From Anastrepha obliqua (Eukaryota; Arthropoda; Insecta; Diptera; Tephritidae), in assembly GCF_027943255.1 (NCBI RefSeq), contig NC_072893.1:31022001-31086000 (forward strand): a stretch of 64,000 nucleotides of DNA, given 5' to 3'. The notes under the pieces are model-generated. The model was given only the letters and a program-made list of their open reading frames with translations. It searched no databases and was not told the origin of the DNA. This document shows positions 1-10,146 of this stretch, one piece after another. The stretch's first letter is position 1, and each line of letters opens with the position of its first letter. A program made the position numbers and the translations under genes.

Positions 1-118
1 TTAGTCATGTTTTCTTTTATGTCACCTTGACAACGAGCATAAACTTTAAACCGTTCGATTGATACGCTAAGAGATGTCGATCACAACAACCATCTACCGA
101 GAAAATAATGGATTTCAC

Positions 119-290
119 CGCAGCCGAATGAGTTGGTGCGGACTAGCATTTGAAAGTGCCCGAGTTCAAATCGCCGAGCAAGAAGCCTCAAATGATACAA
201 ACATTTTTTTCTAACAACGGACGCCATGGCAATGACAAACCTCCTAGTGTATTTCTGCCATGAAAATCCTTCTCATAAAAAAACCAGAAT
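119..290 (+). repeat. tRNA-derived SINE, head-containing copy
   Basis: The 5' part reads as a degraded tRNA-like pol III promoter: an A-box-like AGCCGAATGAGTTGG at 122-136 and a B-box-like GAGTTCAAATC at 162-172. The body continues into sequence shared with the other SINE copies here, including the segment around ATTTCTGCCATGAAAA at about 251-266. The 3' third of the family (the part ending in GGCGCGTACAC on the opposite strand elsewhere) is missing. It is the only copy besides 39634-39946 that keeps the tRNA-like head. Homology between copies is seen directly; pol III transcription is inferred from the box motifs. Confidence 0.75.
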
Positions 291-299
291 TTTGAATAC

Positions 300-478
300 G
301 GAATATTGCATAATAAATCAATCCATGAATTTAGAATCGTATCACTTAGATGAGTGAGTCTTCGTTTTGCGAGACCTGCACATACGCGGAGAATGTGCTC
401 TGGAGTCTTATCATCCAGTTGGAAAAGACGGTAGACGCTTCTTTCAACTAATTCTAGCTTCCTGAAGTGGTAATGAAG
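300..478 (-). pseudogene. non-LTR retrotransposon C-terminus (I/LOA/R1-type)
   Basis: On the minus strand one frame reads through KTPEHILRVCAGLAKRRLTH, the degenerate Cys/His knuckle and following helix typical of the extreme C-terminus of RNase H-bearing LINE polyproteins. The two leading cysteines of the knuckle have been replaced. No RT or RNase H domain lies upstream, so this is a short 5'-truncated relic. It abuts the SINE at 119-290. The exact clade cannot be fixed from so short a piece. Confidence 0.6.
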
Positions 479-569
479 ATTACGATGTTTACATTGTTTT
501 TATACTTTGTGACCAATTTTGTGTATAAAAAATTTGTTGAATTTAAGAAATTGGTGATCAAGTGTTCTA

Positions 570-990
570 TGGACTCCCCTTCATCACATCAGAACCTGAA
601 TAAAGTAGTGCTTTTGGTAACACAGTACGCACATCCTTCTTACAGGTTTGCCCTGCTTATTCTTGCGAATCTCCAATTGGTGAAGCAGATTCCTTCTTTT
701 GTGTCTCTTAGTGTTTGGCACAGTATTTTTGAGGACAGCCATTCTGTGACTAAAAGACTTATTACTGGGTCATTGTCAGACGGAAAATCCAACAGAAGCC
801 CGCTTTTTCCAGTGAACGGAAATGATTGTTGCCTGCTATCGCACTCCTTCCATTGCATACTGTCCAACGAATCATTAGCTGTGCTCTATTTCTCTTCTTC
901 GTCTAATCCCAGTTCTGTTAGTAATTCTTCAATACCTTCACTTGCATACTATATGATTCATCAGTATCCGAGTCTGATCTCGACAAAATT
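570..990 (-). pseudogene. piggyBac-like transposase remnant, N- and C-terminal pieces joined
   Basis: On the minus strand an acidic Ser/Asp-rich stretch is followed by FPFTGKSGLLLDFPSDNDPV and then, after a frame change, LLVTEWLSSKI. This resembles the piggyBac N-terminal segment preceding the 'TNRYA' motif. Directly afterwards, in another frame, comes KNKQGKPVRRMCVLCYQK, which resembles the start of the C-terminal Cys-rich domain. The whole DDD catalytic core would then be missing, as expected of an internally deleted non-autonomous copy. I did not find clear terminal repeats. The plus-strand open frame over the same bases is the antisense shadow. The family assignment rests on pattern memory and is tentative. 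Confidence 0.4.
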
Positions 991-1152
991 TTATTTTTAA
1001 CTTTTCTTCTAAAACTCACAACGTTTTCATCACTATTCCCTTATCAAATGCACTTTCACGCCGTCCAATAAACATTTTTGGGATAAAAAATTAATGATGT
1101 GCGTTTCAGATAAAGTATGCTTCTCAACTGATTATTATTAGATTATTCTCAA

Positions 1153-2150
1153 ATGCGAGCTGAAGAAGAGGAAGCCGTAGAGAAATGTTTGAGAGTGCTT
1201 AGCAAGATAAAAGCAGTTCTATTGAGTAAGAGGAATACATCCATGGAAATAAAGACCGAAGTCTCAGAGCTAGATGAACTATTGGACGTCATGAAAAACT
1301 GCAGAAGAGGTCGGATTCGAGCTGAGAAAACCGACAAAGGGCGTTTCTTGTCGAACACATCAACGAAAGATATCGGAGGCGACACCACCGCAACAGCTCG
1401 AAAAACAAGTGATGGCCAAGTGAGTACTCCTTCAACCGCAAAACGAAATGCACCAAGTCCTGCCGCAACCGACTTTCGGAAGAAACTAAGAGTTCGAAAG
1501 CCTGAGTAATGGCAAGTGGTAAGCCGGCAAAAATCTAGGCCCAATACTGTGCCAAAAGGAAACGATGGAGCAAGGAAGGCTAAAGAGAATCAAAAGAAGA
1601 ATGAGCGAATACCAAACTAAATCAGAGGGTGTTGGTAAAGCCGGTAGAGGGCCACAGTTATTCTAAAATTCTCAAAAACATCGGAGAAAAGATGATCCCC
1701 GACGAAACCTCAACGGTGAAAGGCAGAACCAAAACTGGCGCTCCCTTACTTGAATTAGAAAAGCGGAAAACAGTTAACCCTAATTTTTTGATACAATCAG
1801 AGGAAACAATAAAAGCAATCGGTTCCATTACAACTTCAGACCAACTTCAACTGTAGAGATCAGAGACTTGGATGTCGTCACGAAGAAGAAGGAAATCGAT
1901 AAAGCTGTGAGGAAAATGCTAGCCGGCACTAACGAAAATATCGATGTTAGGATCACAAAACCTAATCAACGACAACAAGTACGGGCCTATGTTACTCTCG
2001 CTACTGCTCAAGCAAAAAATATCAAAATCGGATGGGTTAGTGCAAGGATGAGAGCTAGCACATCTCTGAAGCGGTGCTACCGGCGCTTCGGTGTCGGACA
2101 CCTTCAATCAAACTGGAAAGGACCGATTCTTTTATACGGATGAGAAATAT
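1153..2150 (+). pseudogene. R1-clade LINE ORF1 (gag-like), broken
   Basis: Three successive open stretches (1153-1509, 1629-1856, 1868-2143) form one decayed gag-like protein. First comes a charged coiled-coil-like N-terminus (MRAEEEEAVEKCLRVLSKIK). Next is a segment with SYSKILKNIGEKMIPDE, resembling the conserved middle of R1/LOA ORF1 proteins. The end, KRCYRRFGVGHLQSNWKGP, matches the first CCHC zinc knuckle with two of its cysteines changed (to Arg and Trp). The usual second and third knuckles are not visible because the copy jumps to the end of ORF2 by about 2222. R1-type ORF1 proteins bind element RNA; this copy cannot be functional. Confidence 0.7.
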
Positions 2151-2221
2151 GGGCAGATTCGGTAAGGGTGCAATGCCGGCGAAAAACTTCGTAATCTGTA
2201 CAACGCACCTGCGCTCTCAAA

Positions 2222-2830
2222 GTGGCTTCTTCATACAGAACAATATCTGAAGCAGCGGTTTTAATAATCAGCGGAACCATTCTTATAGTTATTCTAGCAC
2301 AAGAACGCAAACGGATATTGGAGCCAAAAATCACAGGAATCCCAGTACCACGTTTCTCCGATATCAGAGTTCAAACACTCATATTTTGGCAGGCAAGGTG
2401 GAACTCTGAGCGGTACGGTAGACGGACAGTGAGACTAATAGACTAAAAAAGTGGGTAGAAGCAAAGCACGGGAGGTTAACTATTACCTCACACAGTTTTT
2501 GTTCGGACATGGGTCCTTTATCCGAACAAAGAAGCGTCAAATGGAAACTTATGCTGAAGCGCATTAAGTACAGTTTCTCAAAACAGTCGACCCTGGACGC
2601 AGGGTAAATAAGTAAGTGTCCTTCTTAAGAGGCCGTGCAGAAGTAATGCAGAAGCAGTCTCGGGGTGAAGGGAAAAATCTAAGAGAAGAGGAGGGATTTA
2701 GTGGAATCACTACACACGTATTAGATACGCTTGGTGCGAAGGTATTTTTAGCCTATCCTCACCGCCACAAAAAACAAACAAAAACAAAAAATGCTTCCCA
2801 ACTGAATGGTCTAGAATACCTGCAGTGAGA
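2222..2830 (+). pseudogene. R1-clade LINE ORF2 C-terminus, joined to ORF1 by deletion
   Basis: Reading across a few frames gives IISGTILIVILAQERKRI, then WQARWNSERYGRRTVRLI, then NYYLTQFLFGHGSF. This is the order seen after the RT domain in R1-clade polyproteins (consensus-like 'PI..LA.ER', 'GRWT..LI' and 'YLTQ.L.GHG.F'). The final Cys/His knuckle is not recognisable. Endonuclease and RT are absent between 2150 and 2222, so most of ORF2 was lost in one internal deletion. The frame at 2616-2828 is probably 3' sequence of the same copy, without a recognisable domain. Confidence 0.65.
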
Positions 2831-4639
2831 TCCCTTAAAGATCTGTAGCCGAAAATCCAAAATAAGCTATTTACCAATGAGATTATTTCGAAAAAAAAAT
2901 TATTTATCAATTTCATAGGTCGATAGCACTGTAAATGCAGATAGCCGACAATGCACGGACCTACTAATGGCCCAAACCATTACCAGTGGCAGGTGCTGCC
3001 TTCTGGTGGTCAATCACGTGACGTTCTAATCTTTTAATGCCCACCTCCATGACGTTTCGCGATGCTACCAGTATCATTGCAACGAGTAATGATGCGATAA
3101 AAAAGCTTTATTTACTTTAAGGTGCTCGAGCATCACGAACAATGATTCCCGTGCATCAGCTGCGCGAACGATCTGAAGTTAGTTACACTTCAAGTGCCGG
3201 ACCCTGTAATTGAAGTATGTACAATATTTTCATTTTTAAATATGTAGTCTTGGCTGAGTATGCCCAGGTATTTTTGATTAAAATTTTTGTTTTTATTGTT
3301 ATGAAATTTCTTTAAACCCACCTTTGCCTCACCACGCTGGCGGTTGCTTTAAGATATTACATTCAACTGCGACTTCAACTTTAATGCCTATCCAACTACA
3401 CAGCTACACTTTAATACTTAATTAACAATTGCAACAACAAAAATTGAAGCATGAAGTTAAGCGCTGAAACTTAGTAGGTACCCAGAAATGACAGGATAAT
3501 CTGCGAGCGGAGTGCAAAAGTAAATGAGTATGCAAAAGTGTAGCAATTCATGCATAAAAATAAATAAAATTTAAATGAAATGAAAACTACTTGCTTTCCT
3601 TTCTGTATATTTTTTTTATACATTTCATTTCAGTTTCTATTTCTTTCTATTTCGTCCAACGGCGAAGGTTATAAGTGAAACAAAAGTTGAAATGAAAAGT
3701 AAAATTGAAAAATGGCACTAAAAATGGCCAAAGGACAAGCTGAAAGGCAGCCTCGTTCGCTCGCAGGTAAACAAATACGCTCGCCTTACCCAGACAAATT
3801 CAACTATTCAGGCGCGCATGAAAGCACTAAAGGAGGCGGCGGGTGGCGACTGAGCTGTGGCACTTACCCTTGATTCAAACAAACATATGCACATATATAT
3901 GTATGTATGTGTGTGTGCTCTGTTTTTTATAAATAGACATACGCTTTTGTTGCACACAACAACATTCGAGCACAACAAAAACCGCTTCAGTTCCGTGGAA
4001 AAGCAACAAACATATAAATTTAAAATAAGATTCCCTAAGCGGCGCAATATTTATGTGTCACCGCCAAAGGGGGCGAGAGTAGATGAAATGGTAGGCAAGA
4101 AAGACGGATATGCACACAAAAGGAGTTCCATGTAGATGGTTTCGCAGATTGGAGGGCAGGTATTGTCTTCGTTTTATTCCTTTCTGCTTTTGCCTAGTTA
4201 TTCTTCATTCGCTTACCATAACTGCCACCATTTGGCCACAAACTTTGACCTTCTAAATATTTTCATACGTTCGAGTGTTGTTGCGCAGAAATTTGCTTGC
4301 TCATGCCTAGTGATGGCAAATATATGTGCAAATGCATGCATATTTTACGGATGACGTTGCAAAATATTTAAAACGTCAAAGTTTGAAATTTAAAAAAAAA
4401 TTTAAAAACTTAAAAGGGAAAAATGTTGTGCTTTTATTGTTACGTCATTTGGCAGCATTTGGCTGCTCATTGCTTTTGTGGGGTATAGCGAATAAGGACT
4501 AGCATGGGAGAAACTAATTTACTTTTCCTCTGCGAAATTGAAAGCATTTACTGAGAAATATTATTAGAAAAAACTGTAAAAGTGGCATACAGAAGAATAT
4601 CATTAATCAAGATAAACAATTAACCTTTTCATGGCCAAC
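2831..4639. other. non-coding, AT-rich, no gene seen
   Basis: No frame carries a recognisable domain. The stretch has an AT-rich body, a short TATG/TG microsatellite near 3893-3916 and generic poly-T tracts. Base composition and simple repeats look like fly intron or spacer. The first few hundred bases could be 3' sequence of the R1 relic, but nothing shows it. Confidence 0.5.
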
Positions 4640-5585
4640 AAAAAAGGTAAAATTTCACGGCTCGAGAGCAGAATGGGCGGAAGTGTATACTCCGAACATC
4701 TGGGGATCGATCTCCATTAGTTTTCGGCTACCCGACTACTACAGTATCTTCCAGGCTGAACTGATGGCAAAATGAGAGCCGCGACGCTGGTAAAGTGCGA
4801 TGCGATATCCGGAAATGATATCGACATTTTCTCTGATAGCCAAGCGGCGATAAAATCCCTCACAAAACAGTCGACAGCCTCCAAGGTAGCCATGAAATGC
4901 CGCACATCTCTTAGCGATATAGCTGAGTCATTTCACCTAAAGTTAACATGGGCTCCTGGCTATTGTGACATTGAGGGTAACTGCAGAGCCGATGAACTAG
5001 CAAGACTCAGCACTAAATTGACCGTTGATTTCACAGGCAATAACATAGGCATACCCTTACACACATGTAAGCTACTTATCATTGAAAAAATCGTAAGAGC
5101 AGCGAATGAAAAATGGTGTAAAAAACCGCATGCGGAAGTGCCCGAAAATTGTGGCTGACTCTTAATACTAAACACACAGAATCTCTGCTAAGCCAAAACA
5201 AGCATAATCTTCGCACACTAATATCAGTTATAACGGGACACTTCCTAATGGGAAGACACACCCACAGGATGGGTGTGCAACCACATGATGTCTACAGAAG
5301 TTGTCTAGCGAAGGAAGAGGAAAAGGAAGAGACGATCTCGCACCTTCTCCGCCTTTGTCCTGCTCTATCGAGATGTAGATTTACCATTTTAGGTCGACAA
5401 TTTTTTAATGGATTGAAAGATCTCAGTACAGTGGATATTAGTGGCCTTCCAAAAATTTTCAAAAGCACAAAGTGGTTTTAGGAGAGAAAAAGACAAGTTC
5501 CTCGCACGGCATCACAATGGGATATGAGCCTGAGTGTGTCCCACAGTGGACAACCGCTGCAACCCAACCTAACCTTACAGCCATT
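4640..5585 (+). pseudogene. LINE RNase H domain and C-terminus (I/LOA-type)
   Basis: This is the end of an RNase H-bearing LINE polyprotein. RNase H residues are visible: the Glu in FQAELMA, the Asp in IDIFSDSQAAIKSL and the Asp in NCRADELARLS. The PGH motif has become APGYCDIEGN (His to Tyr). A frameshift near 5150 leads into ISVITGHFLMGRHTHRMGV, then a knuckle-like CPALSRCRFTILGRQFF and the terminal KIFKSTKWF. The 3' end reads CAACCCAACCTAACCTT at about 5562-5578, a tail also seen antisense near 12569. RT and endonuclease are absent, so this is a 5'-truncated insertion. RNase H would have helped remove template RNA during target-primed reverse transcription. Confidence 0.85.
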
Positions 5586-5789
5586 AATGCCGGCTTTAGT
5601 GGTTAAATCGCGCTTCAACTTGATTACTTGGTACTTTCTCGAGTCCCATTTTGAATTTTTTCACTTTTGCGTAAAAAACTCGGTACATCATATTACATTT
5701 TCATACAAAATGGTGACAACGGCGCCAGTTTTCATAACCGACTTTTCTCAAGATATCTTCATGTATGAATGGATTTCTTGCAAAGCGTA

Positions 5790-6300
5790 CCATTATCAAC
5801 ACTACAACTGTGTGAAGACCATTGCTTGCACAACTACGGTTATCCACTCCGATCGATTCTCTACCACGCCATTCCAGTTTGTGATCTTCATTTTACGCAA
5901 GTCGGCTGTGACCTCATTAACCCAGCGTTTATTTGCTCTTCCTCGACCTCTCCGCCAAATTGGTTGCTTATGGAACGCTAGTGGCCACTCTCCATCTGAG
6001 CATTCTGTACATGTGCCCTAGCCATCTGATTCATTGACTTTTTATGAAGCGTCTTGCGTTTCCATTATGTACCAATGCGTAGAGCTCATGATTGTATCTT
6101 ATCCCATATGTTTCGTCATCTGGCCGGAAGGTATTATACGAGTATATTGCTCGCAGTATCTTTCTCTCAAACCTCAGTATTTGGTCGATGACTGTTGTTT
6201 TAAGTACCCATAGCTCGCTCCTGGATGTTAGTATGAGTCTTACGAGCGCTTTATATATTGCACTCTTCCGAGCTCTTGATCGGAATCAAGGTATCTTGCT
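5790..6300 (-). pseudogene. RTE-like LINE C-terminus
   Basis: On the minus strand, with frame changes, the order is SELWVLKTTVIDQILRFERK, then ETYGIRYNHELYALV, then FIKSQ and IRWLGHMYRM split by one stop codon. It ends in RGRGRANKRWVNEVTADL and a Trp-containing tail. This matches the post-RT region of the RTE-like copies at 38501-38969 and 43930-45590. The 5' boundary falls at about 6300, where the sequence switches abruptly to a Jockey-type RT in the same orientation. Clade naming is tentative; the similarity to the other copies is seen directly. Confidence 0.7.
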
Positions 6301-8150
6301 TTGGTATCTATCGGGATTTGTGAATTGTTTATTGTCCGATTCTTGTGTCCTACTTTCTTGTTAGAATAAACTACATGAATAGCTTTACCACTATTTATTT
6401 GTATACTCCAAGCATTAAATCATGTTAGTGTTTTGTTGAAAATCTGTTGTAACTTGTTTGTTGCTGCTTCTAAGGTTTTATGAGTTGCCAATAGGGCAGT
6501 GTCATCTGCAAAAGTTACTATCATGTCGATACTTACAGGCAAGGGAATATCTGCTATGTACAGCACATATAGTACCGACCCTAGTACACTCCCCTGAGGT
6601 ACACCGGCTTCCATGAGTTAAATGTTAGAGTATTTGTCTCTATATTTCACTTACAAATATCTATTTGCTAAATAGCTTTTCATTAACAAGTAAGAGTCGA
6701 GTGGAAGATACTGTTTAAGTTTAAATATTAAACTCTTGTGCCACACTCTGTCGAAAGCTTTCGCTGCATCAAGATACACAGCAACGCATGTATTTCTTTT
6801 ATCAATTTCTGACAATATTTTATTTGTTACTCTATGTACCTGTTCTATTGTTGAATATTTTCTACGAAATCCGAATTGGTGTGAAGGAAATAAGTTTCGC
6901 GCCTGTAGTAGAATGGGGTCAAGGCGGTCAATTATAAGCTTCTCAAAAAATTTGGATAATAATGGTAATAAACTAATAGGTCTGTATGAAGAAGCTTCAG
7001 AGGCGTTTTTATTAGGTTTGGGTATTGCGATGATTTCAGCAACCTTCCAAGGCAGTGGAAAATACTTCATTCGTAATGCTGAGTTAAATATATTTCTTAA
7101 ATAGTGAGTGGCTTTGTCAGATAACCCCTTTAGAATCCTTCCTGTGATTCCGTCGTATCCTGGGGATTTATTTACTTCAATTTTTGTCTCAATTGCTATT
7201 CGAATTTCTTTCGAAGTTATTTTTTTGATTGGTATATTTATGTTATTTGTGAGGTGAGCATGAATTTCAGAGTTGTCAATGTCTTAGTTATTATGTTGAT
7301 TTGTAAATGTTTTTTTAAATGATCAGCGAGTATTTTTCCTTTTTCTTTTTCAGGCCTTCCATAGTGTATAGTTTGTAGCTCTAGTAGCTCAAAGTGATGC
7401 GATATATTTTTCAAATTTTTCGTCCTTGTCCACTTTTAATATATCTTTAATTCCTTTTGTTGCTATATGCAACCATTTTTTAATATCTGGTGAATGTATT
7501 GATTGTCATTGTTGCCTTAGTTTTCATTTTTCTCTGATTTTTTCCAAGATTTTATGGGGTAATTTGTGTTAGTTGTTGTTGCATACACTATACTATCATT
7601 GAAGTAAGCGATTGCGGAGTCTATTTCTTTTTCGCTCTTTATGGGGACTTTATTGTTAAGGCTTTGCTCCATAAGTTCACGAAAATAGTTCCAGTTCGTA
7701 TAATTATTGTAAAATTTATGTGCCTTGTAGTTTAGGATAGGATTGGTTTCATAGCTTAATAATATTGGAGAATGGTCAGATGAGAGGTCAAAGCTTGGAG
7801 TTATTTCCAGTTGCTCACTTTTCATACCTTCCGTAATGTAGAAGTCAATTAAATCAGGTCGCTTCTGCATATCAGTTGGCCAATAAGTTGGTTCTCCAGA
7901 GCTTAAAAAGTTACTTTTATTTTCTATTATTGCATTGTAAAGATTTTTTCCTTTCGTGTTTGTTATTCTGAATCCCCATAAGGTAATATTTGCATTAAAA
8001 TCTCCGCCTGCAATAAAACTGCCTTCAAGAGTTTTAAGAAAGTCAAAGTATAGTGTCTTAGAATTTTTATGTTTAGGAGGGCAGTATATGGCAGAAAGGG
8101 TTAAATGCCCACTAAAGTCCTCAATTTGACAAGAAGTGTTTGACTATATT
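6300..8150 (-). pseudogene. Jockey-clade LINE, endonuclease end and RT domain
   Basis: Read on the minus strand, the 5' end holds the tail of the AP-like endonuclease, with FIAGGDFNANITLWGF and later LSSDHSPILLSY (catalytic Asp/His motif). The RT follows: WKVAEIIAIPKPNKN, SSYRPISLLPLLSKFFEKLI, HQFGFRRKYSTIEQVHRVTN, LDAAKAFDRVWHK, then GVPQGSVLGSVLY and TFADDTALL with an intact FADD catalytic pair. Stops and frameshifts interrupt it, and it is truncated inside the endonuclease at about 8150. At the 3' side it ends at IDTKARYL and jumps into RTE-like sequence. This is the best preserved Jockey RT in the window. Confidence 0.85.
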
Positions 8151-8399
8151 GCGACTGCCACAGAAGTGTAGCAGGGATGTTTGTTAGCACCACTCCTATT
8201 TACGCTGAACCTGAACGACGTACATGATTATTTTGGTGTTAGAAAAGTGGTGATACAATGGCGAAAATGTGAGGGTTGTGGCGGAATATCGCTATGTGAG
8301 TGTCATACTTACACCAAAAATGATATTCGGAAAAAAATTGGAAGACAAAAGTAGCTGCATTAATTGCACTTAAAAGGACTTTTTTGGTAAATTGTCAAT

Positions 8400-9100
8400 A
8401 TCGATAAAAACATAAATGGAAACTGCTTCAAGCTGTTTGCAGTGCCGTACAGTCTTATGCGGCCTAAGTATGGGGTACACATTATCGGGTGATGTCGAAA
8501 AACTGCAAAAAAAAAACATCATAGAACGAATCCTTAGGATACCAGACTTCACGCCAAACTATGCAATTTTGCTGGCAACAGCAGCTGAAGAAAGCCACTT
8601 TTTACGTTGGGTCTTCACATGAAATATATTTTTAAAACTAAACGAAGAAACATTTTCTGGCATAAACATCTAAATGAATTGGACTCAGAATTCGGACTAA
8701 CTTTCGACGAATGCATCAATGCCATACAGTTGTTGGCATAATTGCAGGCCAAATACAAGTGCATCACGCAAGTGCAACCTACATACAAGAAGGAGTGCGG
8801 ATGGAAGATATCTCAAGATTGTCAAAGCACGATGTGGTCTGCTTATGTTGAATGCTAATAAATTCAGAAACGTGTCCAAAATGTGCAGCCTCTGCAATAT
8901 AAACGAAGAAGAAAGAGTGAAGCATTTATGCGAAGATTTCCCGTACTCGCTGAGTTCAGAAATATTTATTTACAAAAATTCATTTAAAAAATCAGAATTA
9001 ACAGAAAAAGAAATTGAAAGTAGATTAAACGAAGAAAACTATGAAAATTGGAGAAAAATTTTAGGTTTATTTTATTCACCTTTACGCTACAAAAAGTGAT
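8400..9100 (+). pseudogene. Jockey/CR1-like LINE C-terminus
   Basis: The frames at 8416-8622 and 8719-9099 read SGDVEKLQKKNIIERILRIP, then YAILLATAAEESHF, then ARCGLLMLNANKFRNVSK and MCSLCNINEEERVKHL. The last piece is a C-x2-C...H zinc-knuckle-like ending seen at the C-terminus of some insect Jockey/CR1-like polyproteins. A gap and frameshift separate the two frames. The copy is 5'-truncated, with no RT motifs upstream, and its 3' side runs into the AT-rich tandem repeat. This C-terminus differs from the RNase H-type LINEs nearby. Confidence 0.6.
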
Positions 9101-9109
9101 ATTTTAGTG

Positions 9110-9954
9110 AGTGGTTTTCGGAAATGATAAAAAAAATTCATCTCCAAAAATTTTAAATAAAGAGACATAATTTTTTTTTTGAAAAAAACATTGTTGAAAT
9201 ATATTTCATTCAAAAAAGTTCGAAAAAAAGTTTATAAAAATGTTGAAAAGAACCGAAGATATTTCAATGAAAAGTATGGGGTATTAAAAAAAATTAAAAA
9301 AAATCTGGATGTGGTGGTTTGAAAAAATAACAAAAAAAAAAATTATTTCCAAAAATTTTAACAAAGGAATATACTTTTTTTTTATAAAATTTTGTAGAAA
9401 TGTATTTTATTCAAAACAACAAAGAAACATAATCTTTTTTTTCATTTTATAGAAGCATATTTTATCCAAAAAAAAAAACCGAAAGAGAGTTTATCAGAAT
9501 GTTAAAAAGAGCCGAAGATATTTCAATGGAAAGTGTGAGCTGTTAATAAAAGATTTAGAAAAAATCTGGATGAGGTGTTTTGCAAAAATTACAAAAAAAT
9601 TGTATCTCCAAAAAACTTAAACAAAGAAACTTAATTTTTTTTGAAAAAAAATTCTGTAGAAATATATTTTATCCAAAAAAAAATTCGAAAAAAAAATTTA
9701 TATAATAAAAATGTTAAAAAAATTCTGTAGAAATATATTTTATCCAAAAAAAAATTCGAAAAAAAAATTTATAAAAATGTTTAAAAAAAAACCAAACATA
9801 TATTCAATAAAAAGTATGAGCTATTAATAAAAAAATGAGCAAAAATATGGATGGGGCAAAAATTACAAAAAAAATTTTTTCATCTAATTTAAATAAAAAA
9901 TAAAAAAAATAAAAAAAAATTAACAAAAAGTTTATAAAAATGGAAAAAACCAAA
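9110..9954. repeat. degenerate AT-rich tandem repeat
   Basis: Marker motifs recur in order. AACCGAAGATATTTCAATG-like sites start at about 9251, 9510 and 9791, and AAATCTGGATG-like sites at about 9301, 9562 and 9843. The period is therefore roughly 260-280 bp. Inside the third unit a shorter direct duplication is visible: the segment beginning AATTCTGTAGAAATATATTT at 9650 recurs at 9721 (offset 71). No coding content. It may be a satellite-like expansion of the 3' tail of the preceding LINE. Confidence 0.6.
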
Positions 9955-9959
9955 GACGT

Positions 9960-10141
9960 TGTTAGGAAATACGAAGCAATTCCAATGCCTAAATACAGAC
10001 CTGTTTTAGTGCCCTCTACAGTATTTTATACATAATTTAAGTATCTATTGTAACTTGTACATTTTTGTAACTACGAACTAAAATCCGAACTCTCTCTCTT
10101 AATAAAGACGTTGAGCTGAACGGACATCATCCACATCAACA
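9960..10141 (+). mobile_element. solo LTR, 182 bp, with 5-bp target duplication
   Basis: The segment starts TGTTAGGAAATACG and ends CACATCAACA, the TG...CA termini of an LTR with a short TGTT/AACA inverted repeat. It is flanked on both sides by GACGT (9955-9959 and 10142-10146), a perfect 5-bp target-site duplication. A polyadenylation signal AATAAA lies at 10101-10106 on the plus strand, which sets the orientation. No second LTR or internal pol sequence is present, so it is a solo LTR left by LTR-LTR recombination. The short length and 5-bp duplication suit Copia or BEL/Pao; which one is undecided. Confidence 0.75.
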
Positions 10142-10146
10142 GACGT

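Noticed and set aside
122..172. possible tRNA gene
   Set aside because: Boxes are tRNA-like, but no acceptor stem or anticodon arm pairs, and the sequence continues into the SINE body.
467..1000. 177-codon plus-strand open frame
   Set aside because: Antisense shadow of the minus-strand piggyBac-like remnant; no domain, hydrophobic start not followed by a plausible protein.
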